12,344 nucleotides of DNA from Sediminispirochaeta sp964394395 (lineage in GTDB: Bacteria; Spirochaetota; Spirochaetia; DSM-16054; Sediminispirochaetaceae): assembly GCA_964394395.1 (NCBI GenBank), contig CAYMWV010000104.1:1-12344 (forward strand). Reading direction: 5' to 3'. A program made the translations under genes and the position numbers. Under the pieces are notes generated by a model. The model made no database searches, was not told the origin of the DNA, and was given only the letters and a program-made list of their open reading frames with translations. Shown piece after piece: positions 7,281 through 12,344 of the stretch; the stretch's first letter is position 1, and each line of letters opens with the position of its first letter.

Positions 7281-7319
7281 ATGACAATGGTAACGATAGA
7301 TGGAGGTTCCTATGGCTGA
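7281..7319 (+). CDS. Possible 12-codon leader ORF overlapping the flhA start
   Basis: An ATG at 7281 opens a 12-codon frame (MTMVTIDGGSYG) ending at TGA 7317-7319, a few bases inside flhA. AGGAG at 7268-7272 lies 8 nt upstream, a near-ideal distance. Ribosomes that translate it would stop right over the flhA ATG (7312) and could re-initiate, giving translational coupling. It could equally be chance, since the gap must hold some ribosome-binding sequence and 12 codons carry no coding signal. No peptide family is recognised. Confidence 0.25.
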   Translation: MTMVTIDGGSYG

Positions 7320-9417
7320 TGCTAAAGCCGTTTTCAGTTCCGCATTTTTAGGCCAACGAAGCGACCTCCTTGTTGCAGTTGGTGTGATCATCATTGTAGC
7401 GATGCTGATCATCCCCATGCCAACGGTGCTGCTGGATCTCTTTATGAGTCTGAACCTGCTGTTGAGCCTTCTAGTAATTCTCATTGTTCTTTACACAAAG
7501 CGGGCCCTGGAGTTCTCCGTTTTTCCAACCCTCCTGCTGGTGAGTACTGTTTTTGGACTTGCTCTTAATGTCAGCTCTACCCGGCTTATTCTGAGTCAAG
7601 GCTCTGATTTTGGTGGTCAGGTTGTCCGAGCTTTTGCCACCTTTGTTGTCGGTACCAGCGGAAGCGAAGGCTTGGTGATAGGGCTTATTATCTTTATCAT
7701 CATCATCGCTGTGCAGTTTATCGTGATTACCAAGGGTGCAACCAGGGTTGCCGAGGTAGCGGCCCGGTTTACCCTGGATGCACTTCCTGGAAAGCAGATG
7801 GCTATTGAAGCTGCCTACAATTCGGGCAGCCTCACCGAGGAGGAGATGACCCGGCAGAAAAATGATCTTCAGCGGGAGGTGGACTTCTACGGTGCCATGG
7901 ATGGTGCCAGCAAATTTGTTTCCGGAAATGTGAAGGTAGGGATCCTCATCACCGCAGTAAATATTGTGGGTGGAATAGTAGTAGGGACCACCATCCACGG
8001 AGAGCCTCTGGCATTGGCTGCTAACACCTATGTCTCCTTGACTATAGGTGACGGCCTGGTGAGTCAGTTCCCCGCCCTTCTGATATCCACCGCTACCGGT
8101 CTTATTGTTACCAGAGCGATTAGCGATGGAACCTTTGGAGCGGATGTTTCCAAGCAGTTTACCCAGCAGAGCCGAATCTACTGGATCGCCGCATTGTTCC
8201 TTTTCCTTCTGGGTATACTTCCGGGATTTCCCTGGTATGTTCTCTTTCCTTTGAGCGCCCTGTCCGGAATATTAGCCTATCGGCTTGGAAGAAAAGAGGT
8301 TAAACAGTTCGAGGTTAAACAGAAAAAGGAGCAGGAGGGGCAAGAGCAGACTGCACCTGTTGAAATGAGCCCGGTGGTTCCCCTTGACCCATTGAGCCTA
8401 GAGTTGGGCTACGGTTTAATCCCCCTGGTTGACAAGGATCAAGGGGCAGAACTGCTTGACCGGATTACCAGAATCAGAAGGGAGTCAGCGTTGGAGCTGG
8501 GACTGGTGGTTCCTCGGATCAGAATTATTGACAATATGCGGCTTGAACCAAATGAGTACTGTATCAAGATAAAGGGGGTTGAAGTGGGCCGGGGATCCCT
8601 CAAGGTGGGCCACTTTCTTGCCATCAACCCGGGAACCGTCCGGGAAGAGATGGAAGGTGAACCGACCCGGGACCCCACCTTTGGCCTTCCGGCTCTCTGG
8701 ATAGGGGATTCTGACCGGGATCGGGCCGAACGGGCCGGATACACCGTGGTCGATGGGCCATCAATTGTGGCTACCCATCTGACAGAGATTATCAAAAAGC
8801 ACGCTTTCGAGATGCTCGGCAGGCAGGAGATCAAGTCAATTCTCGATACTCTGCGGGAGGACTTTCCTGCAGTGGTTGATGAGGTAACAAAAGCGCTCTC
8901 CCTGGGAGAAGTACAGAAGGTTCTTCAGGGACTGTTGATCGAACAAGTCTCTATCCGTAATATGGTACCGATTCTGGAAACCCTGGCCGATTATGGTCCC
9001 GTATCGAAGGACTCTGCTTTTCTGGTTGAGAAAACAAGGCAGTCCCTGGGAAGGCAGATCTGTCTGCAATATGCTGGGGAAGATAGAACCCTCAGGGTCT
9101 TAACGGTCCATCCTGAGCTGGAGCAGATGATTATAGACTCGGGGGTTGATACTGCTTCAGGTCCTGTTCCGGCGATGGAACCGGCGGTACACCGGAAGTG
9201 GCTGCAGGCGGTAACGAACGGAGTGCACCAGGTGCAACAGAGTGGACACTACCCGGTAATCCTCTCCTCCGAGGCGGCTCGTTTGTTGATAAAGAAGAGT
9301 ATCCAACGGGAACTTCCGGACATTGCGGTACTTTCCGTCCCCGAGATTGCCGCCGATATTGATACTGAGGGAGTTGGAGAGATTTACTTTGACAGTGATC
9401 TCCCATCGAAGGAGTGA
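7312..9417 (+). CDS. flhA: Flagellar type III export gate protein FlhA
   Basis: FlhA forms the nonameric ring of the flagellar export gate that couples proton flow to export and docks chaperone-substrate complexes. I place the start at ATG 7312, since GGAGG (7302-7306) sits 5 nt upstream; an in-frame ATG at 7300 overlaps that site and lacks its own. The product is 701 aa, the standard length. The N-terminal half (about 18-330) holds several transmembrane helices and the FHIPEP-family signature around LNVSSTRLILSQG (R91), followed by GxVVRAFATFVVG. The cytoplasmic stretch with GATRVAEVAARFTLDALPGKQMAIEA is intact. After a Lys/Glu/Gln-rich linker (about 325-350), the C-terminal cytoplasmic domain (about 360-701) includes PLDPLSLELGYGLIPLVD and the PALWI region. 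Its stop overlaps the GTG codon that precedes the flhF ATG. Confidence 0.98.
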   Translation: MADAKAVFSSAFLGQRSDLLVAVGVIIIVAMLIIPMPTVLLDLFMSLNLLLSLLVILIVLYTKRALEFSVFPTLLLVSTVFGLALNVSSTRLILSQGSDFGGQVVRAFATFVVGTSGSEGLVIGLIIFIIIIAVQFIVITKGATRVAEVAARFTLDALPGKQMAIEAAYNSGSLTEEEMTRQKNDLQREVDFYGAMDGASKFVSGNVKVGILITAVNIVGGIVVGTTIHGEPLALAANTYVSLTIGDGLVSQFPALLISTATGLIVTRAISDGTFGADVSKQFTQQSRIYWIAALFLFLLGILPGFPWYVLFPLSALSGILAYRLGRKEVKQFEVKQKKEQEGQEQTAPVEMSPVVPLDPLSLELGYGLIPLVDKDQGAELLDRITRIRRESALELGLVVPRIRIIDNMRLEPNEYCIKIKGVEVGRGSLKVGHFLAINPGTVREEMEGEPTRDPTFGLPALWIGDSDRDRAERAGYTVVDGPSIVATHLTEIIKKHAFEMLGRQEIKSILDTLREDFPAVVDEVTKALSLGEVQKVLQGLLIEQVSIRNMVPILETLADYGPVSKDSAFLVEKTRQSLGRQICLQYAGEDRTLRVLTVHPELEQMIIDSGVDTASGPVPAMEPAVHRKWLQAVTNGVHQVQQSGHYPVILSSEAARLLIKKSIQRELPDIAVLSVPEIAADIDTEGVGEIYFDSDLPSKE

Positions 9418-9425
9418 ATCAGCAG

Positions 9426-10613
9426 ATGCAGTACTTTACCGAACAAGCCCTGAGCCATCAGGAGGCGTTGAATAAGATCCGGGATAAGTATGGGGACCGG
9501 GCAAAGGTGCTAACCCAGCGCTCTATCCGGATGGGAGGTTTCCTTGGCCTGTTCAGTAAGGAAGGGGTTGAGATGAGTGGCTATATCGCCCAGGAGAGTT
9601 ATGGTCGCCAAAGCAAAGTGAACAATGTCGCCGAAGAGAAAAAAAAGATTCTCGATAGTGTAAAGGGAGATAAAACCCTGCAGCAGGTACTTGAGGAGGT
9701 TAAGGGCTTAAGAAAGCAGCTATCGGAAACAGGGGAACCGGTTCGACAGGAGAAGCACCCTTCACTAAGTAAGCTTGAACAGCTTTTATCGGAGAATGAG
9801 TTTAGCTACACCTTTATAAGCGGCACTGTTGAGCGGCTTCGGAGAGAATTGTCGGTGGATGAGCTGGATGATTATCACCTGGTAAGGCGGAGAGTTATGG
9901 AATGGATTAAGGAGTCCATTACTCTCAGTCCACTCCTGGAACACCATGATCCCAGGGTTTTGATTATTATCGGCCCCACCGGGGTGGGGAAGACAACCAC
10001 CATTGCGAAACTTGCGGCGATTCACAGCCTGGGAACGAAGGGAGAAAAGCCCAAATCGGTACGGCTGATAACCATTGATAACTACCGTATCGGGGCAAGA
10101 CAACAGATCGAGACCTACGGCGACATTATGGGCATTCCTGTTACCTGTGTTGAAACCTATCAGGATTTACAGAAACAGGTCCTTATCTATAAAGATTCGG
10201 ACATGGTTCTGGTGGATACCATAGGAAAAAGTCCAAAAGATTTCATGAATCTTGCGAAGATGCGGGAAATCTTGAGTGCCTGTGGTACCAGGTCAGAGGT
10301 CCATCTGGCGATGAGCGCCACAACAAAGGCGAGCGATATCAATGATATCCTCTCCCAATTTGAGCCTTTTAACTATGGAGCTGTTATTTTGACCAAGCTT
10401 GATGAAACCATGCGGATAGGTAATCTTATAAGCGTTCTTCATGAGAGGAGGAAAGCCCTCTCCTACATAACCAATGGACAATCGGTTCCCGAGGACATTC
10501 TTCGGGCCGACCCTTCGCTTTTAGTTAAGACGCTGGAAGGATTTGACCTTCAGAATCTTGAGGGGTTGACCGAAACCGAACAGCACTATCTGAATACAAA
10601 GGAATGGAGTTGA
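9426..10613 (+). CDS. flhF: SRP-type GTPase FlhF, flagellar placement regulator
   Basis: FlhF is a signal-recognition-particle-type GTPase that marks the cell pole for flagellar assembly; in spirochaetes motors sit near the cell ends. ATG 9426 is preferred, since AAGGAG (9409-9414) lies 11 nt upstream and MQYFTEQALSHQEAL matches the usual FlhF N-terminus. GTG 9414 is in frame but lies on the ribosome-binding site. The 395-aa product has a B domain with a basic GGFLGLFSKEGVEMSGYIA segment, a variable helical region, and an NG GTPase domain. Its motifs are the P-loop GPTGVGKTTT (183-192), TIDNYRIGARQQIETY, G3 as DTIGKSPKD (264-272; the bacterial norm is DTAGRS), G4 TKLDE (323-327) and ITNGQSVPEDI. 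The stop is 2 nt before flhG. Confidence 0.97.
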   Translation: MQYFTEQALSHQEALNKIRDKYGDRAKVLTQRSIRMGGFLGLFSKEGVEMSGYIAQESYGRQSKVNNVAEEKKKILDSVKGDKTLQQVLEEVKGLRKQLSETGEPVRQEKHPSLSKLEQLLSENEFSYTFISGTVERLRRELSVDELDDYHLVRRRVMEWIKESITLSPLLEHHDPRVLIIIGPTGVGKTTTIAKLAAIHSLGTKGEKPKSVRLITIDNYRIGARQQIETYGDIMGIPVTCVETYQDLQKQVLIYKDSDMVLVDTIGKSPKDFMNLAKMREILSACGTRSEVHLAMSATTKASDINDILSQFEPFNYGAVILTKLDETMRIGNLISVLHERRKALSYITNGQSVPEDILRADPSLLVKTLEGFDLQNLEGLTETEQHYLNTKEWS

Positions 10614-10615
10614 AG

Positions 10616-11488
10616 ATGACAGACCAGGCTCAGCAGCTTCGGGACATGATGAAAGGGAAGGAGAACGCTTCCGGGGAGCAGCGGAAGGGGAATACCAGAA
10701 TTATCGCAGTAAGCAGTGGGAAGGGGGGGGTCGGCAAAACCAATATGTCAGTAAATATTGCTATTGCCTATGCACAGCTGGGAAAGAAGGTTATTGTGAT
10801 GGATGCTGACCTTGGTTTGGCCAATGTAAATGTGGCTCTTGGAATTATTCCCAAATACAACCTCTATCATGTTATTCGGAAACAGAAAAAATTGCAGGAT
10901 ATCATTCTTGATACCAGTTATGGAATACAATTTGTGGCAGGTGCCTCAGGGTTCAGCAAGATAGCCAATCTTACAGATGAAGAACGGGAAACCTTTATCA
11001 GTGAGCTTTCCTCCCTCTCAGAGGCCGATATTATTATTATTGATACCAGTGCGGGGGTATCCGCCAATGTCCTCTCATTTGTAGCTGCAGCTGATGATGC
11101 AATCATCGTAACAACTCCGGAGCCTACCGCAATTACCGATGCCTATGGTATAATAAAGATCATTGCTACCGAGGTTGACAGTTTACATCTTGGTCTGAAA
11201 TTAATTGTAAACCGGGTAAAAAGCGTTACCGAGGGTAAAAAAGTGGCTGAGCGGGTTATTAACATAGCTGGGCAGTTCCTCAACCTCAAGGTTGACTATC
11301 TTGGCTATGTGTATGATGACCCCTCGGTACCTCAATCAGTTCTGAAACAGCGCCCTTTCCTGGTAAACGAGCCCAACGGAAAAGCTGCAATATGTGTCAA
11401 ACATATTGTATCGAGGCTGGAAAAGGTGGAATATAAAGAGGGTGGTGGAGTAGGAACCTTTTTGAAACGACTTATTGGGCGGCTCTAA
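10616..11488 (+). CDS. flhG: MinD-like ATPase FlhG (FleN/YlxH), flagellar number regulator
   Basis: FlhG is a MinD/ParA-type ATPase that works with FlhF, stimulating its GTPase and limiting flagellar number. I choose ATG 10616: GGAG (10606-10609) is 6 nt upstream and MTDQAQQLRDMM matches the usual start with its conserved QxxxLR motif. ATG 10604 has no spaced ribosome-binding site. The 290-aa product shows the deviant Walker A SSGKGGVGKTN (signature Lys K36, catalytic Lys K41), then MDADLGLANVNVALG (M62 onward) and the Walker B-type IIIIDTSAGVSANVLSF. The family block TTPEPTAITDAYGIIK is also present. A short amphipathic C-terminal helix (GTFLKRLIGRL) resembles the membrane-targeting sequence of MinD-type proteins. 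The P-loop is encoded over a run of eight G (10723-10730). It may be named ylxH or minD in other annotations. Confidence 0.96.
   Translation: MTDQAQQLRDMMKGKENASGEQRKGNTRIIAVSSGKGGVGKTNMSVNIAIAYAQLGKKVIVMDADLGLANVNVALGIIPKYNLYHVIRKQKKLQDIILDTSYGIQFVAGASGFSKIANLTDEERETFISELSSLSEADIIIIDTSAGVSANVLSFVAAADDAIIVTTPEPTAITDAYGIIKIIATEVDSLHLGLKLIVNRVKSVTEGKKVAERVINIAGQFLNLKVDYLGYVYDDPSVPQSVLKQRPFLVNEPNGKAAICVKHIVSRLEKVEYKEGGGVGTFLKRLIGRL
10723..10730 (+). repeat. G8 homopolymer in the flhG P-loop codons
   Basis: Eight consecutive G residues encode part of the deviant Walker A motif (K36-G37-G38-V39). The frame is intact as given and the motif reads correctly, so the run length here is right for an active gene. 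Runs of this length are prone to slippage and to read errors. Confidence 0.9.
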
Positions 11489-11497
11489 TGAATTTTC

Positions 11498-11526
11498 TTG
11501 ACCCGAAGGAATGCTTGTCCTAATCT
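11498..11526 (+). promoter_or_regulatory. Candidate sigma-70-like promoter after flhG
   Basis: TTGACC (11498-11503) matches five of six bases of the -35 consensus and is followed after 17 nt by TAATCT (11521-11526), which matches only three of six at -10. It lies in the 54-nt gap between flhG and the next gene. If used, transcription would begin at about 11533-11536, on or just before the poly-G ribosome-binding site, leaving almost no leader. The weak -10 makes this a low-confidence call. Confidence 0.22.
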
Positions 11527-11530
11527 TACA

Positions 11531-11542
11531 TAAGGGGGGGGA
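11531..11542 (+). promoter_or_regulatory. Poly-G ribosome-binding site of the terminal gene
   Basis: TAAGG followed by further G (eight G in all, 11534-11541) sits immediately before ATG 11543. TAAGG is complementary to the 16S rRNA tail with about 7 nt to the ATG, but the G-run allows several pairing registers. It supports the chosen start of the terminal gene. Slippage in the G-run would shift the spacing of the core site. Confidence 0.6.
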
Positions 11543-12344
11543 ATGGAGAAAAATCGGCTCTTTTTCATACTAATACCTGCAGGATCGCTGTTTCTCCTTT
11601 CCTTCTTAACCGGTATAGTATCGGGTGTGGGTTTTTTTACTGTCATCCTCCGGGCCCTCCTGTTTGCTATTTTCTTTGGAGCTGCCGGTTTTGGAGTCCG
11701 CATTGTGATAAAGAAGTTTCTTCCTGAACTGCTTGAGTTTTCCGACCAGGAGAGGGAAGAAGCATCGGACGATGAAGATTCTGTTTCCCCTTCACCGGCT
11801 GGTACTGTAGATATTGTTGTTGATGATGATGGAGAGGGGGATGAGAAGCTCTACCGCACCGGGGGTGGAGAGGACAATAGTTTTGTTGAGGAATATACTG
11901 AAGAAGCACCCAATTCTGCGGCTCCTTCGGAGGCGCCTGGACTTGATGATGAGAGTGATGAGAACAATGATAACGAAGGCAGCGATGTTGAGGAACTGCA
12001 AAGTATCGATGAGGGCGACAACGAAGAGCGAGATGGCAAAGAGCGAGATGGCAAAGGTGGCGATGAAGCAGAAGAGCTTGAGGAGCTTGGTTCTTCAGAA
12101 GAAGAGTCCGACTCTGCTCTTCCGGATCTCGACAGCTTCAGCGATTCCTTTCAATCTGTCGCAGAAAGTCAGAATGGTGAAGCTTCCGGAGGCGGGGCGA
12201 GTATGGAAATAGATCTAATGGGTACCCATGAGGACAGTGCTACAGTGGCAAAAGCGGTAAGAACCATTATGAAAAGAGATCAGGAAGGGGAAACTATGGG
12301 GGATCAGTTATTGAAGCAGAAATCGGAAGCAGAGCTTTGGGAGA
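11543..12344 (+). CDS. Hypothetical membrane protein with long acidic tail, 3'-truncated
   Basis: I do not recognise this gene by name. The frame is open from ATG 11543 to the window edge (267 codons, no stop), with a TAAGG/poly-G ribosome-binding site directly upstream. Residues 1-27 (MEKNRLFFILIPAGSLFLLS onward) and about 31-56 form two hydrophobic helices separated by a short loop. The rest, from about residue 66, is dominated by Asp, Glu, Ser and Gly and is very likely disordered. It includes a perfect ERDGK duplication (162-171). The last visible part turns less acidic and more helical (ATVAKAVRTIMKRDQEG, then GDQLLKQKSEAELWE), suggesting a small folded or binding segment. In Treponema operons a hypothetical gene follows flhG before the later motility genes, so this is probably that locus. 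A motility role is inferred from position only. Overlapping frames on both strands here are shadows of the acidic codons. Confidence 0.85.
   Translation, partial: MEKNRLFFILIPAGSLFLLSFLTGIVSGVGFFTVILRALLFAIFFGAAGFGVRIVIKKFLPELLEFSDQEREEASDDEDSVSPSPAGTVDIVVDDDGEGDEKLYRTGGGEDNSFVEEYTEEAPNSAAPSEAPGLDDESDENNDNEGSDVEELQSIDEGDNEERDGKERDGKGGDEAEELEELGSSEEESDSALPDLDSFSDSFQSVAESQNGEASGGGASMEIDLMGTHEDSATVAKAVRTIMKRDQEGETMGDQLLKQKSEAELWE
12026..12055 (+). repeat. Perfect 15-bp tandem duplication
   Basis: GAGCGAGATGGCAAA occurs twice in direct succession (12026-12040 and 12041-12055), in frame as ERDGK-ERDGK within the acidic tail of the terminal protein. Perfect identity at all 15 positions suggests a recent duplication by slippage. 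Copy number could vary between strains without breaking the frame. Confidence 0.9.

Noticed and set aside
9414..9425. GTG start for flhF overlapping the flhA stop
   Set aside because: The only good ribosome-binding site lies on this codon; ATG 9426 gives the usual FlhF N-terminus.
11507..11521. Small hairpin AGGA/TCCT between flhG and the terminal gene
   Set aside because: Only four pairs with a 7-nt loop; too weak to support a terminator or regulatory element.
11485..12054. Several - strand frames opposite the terminal gene
   Set aside because: Their Ser/Leu-rich, low-complexity products are the antisense of GAT/GAA/GAG codons; no ribosome-binding sites or recognisable domains.
11814..12212. 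132-codon + strand frame inside the terminal gene
   Set aside because: It is an alternative frame of an acidic low-complexity region, rich in Met, Arg and Lys through GAT/GAG shadowing; the overlapping frame from ATG 11543 has a ribosome-binding site and membrane helices.

Overview
The window is a contiguous piece of a spirochaete-type flagellar operon. All thirteen convincing genes lie on the + strand and are packed end to end. The spirochaete assignment rests on the gene order (motB, fliL, fliM, fliY, fliO, fliP, fliQ, fliR, flhB, flhA, flhF, flhG), on a FliY that carries a CheC-like middle domain, and on an overall match to the motility operon known from Treponema-like genomes. Base composition looks balanced (about half G+C by eye), which would suit a free-living Spirochaeta or Sediminispirochaeta relative better than Borrelia. 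The genus is inference only.

Layout: positions 1-687 hold the 3' part of motB, a stator protein with its proton-channel Asp and OmpA-like peptidoglycan-binding domain. A 78-nt gap with a strong stem-loop leads to fliL (stator-associated), then fliM and fliY (switch/C-ring). A 74-nt gap with two mutually exclusive hairpins leads to fliO, which starts the type III export-gate block fliO-fliP-fliQ-fliR-flhB-flhA (3566-9417). flhF (SRP-type GTPase) and flhG (MinD-like ATPase) follow; this pair sets flagellar number and position. The window ends inside an unnamed gene (11543 onward) for a two-helix membrane protein with a long, very acidic and probably disordered tail.

The genes form one functional unit. 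FliO/P/Q/R/FlhB/FlhA build the export gate, FliM/FliY form the rotor switch that responds to CheY-P, MotB/FliL belong to the stator, and FlhF/FlhG control where and how many motors are assembled. Overlapping or near-overlapping junctions (fliM/fliY, fliO/fliP, fliR/flhB, flhA/flhF, flhF/flhG) point to one polycistronic message with translational coupling. The three junctions with larger gaps carry candidate regulatory structure: hairpins before fliL and fliO, and a possible promoter plus a poly-G ribosome-binding site before the last gene.

I see no mobile elements, CRISPR arrays, tRNA or rRNA genes, and no clear terminator. Most of the window is well-known core motility machinery and I do not claim a new system. 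The points worth a second look are the intercistronic RNA structures, a FliY in which only one CheC-type phosphatase site appears intact, its Met/Gly repeat linker, a possible 12-codon ORF ahead of flhA, and the uncharacterised acidic membrane protein at the end.
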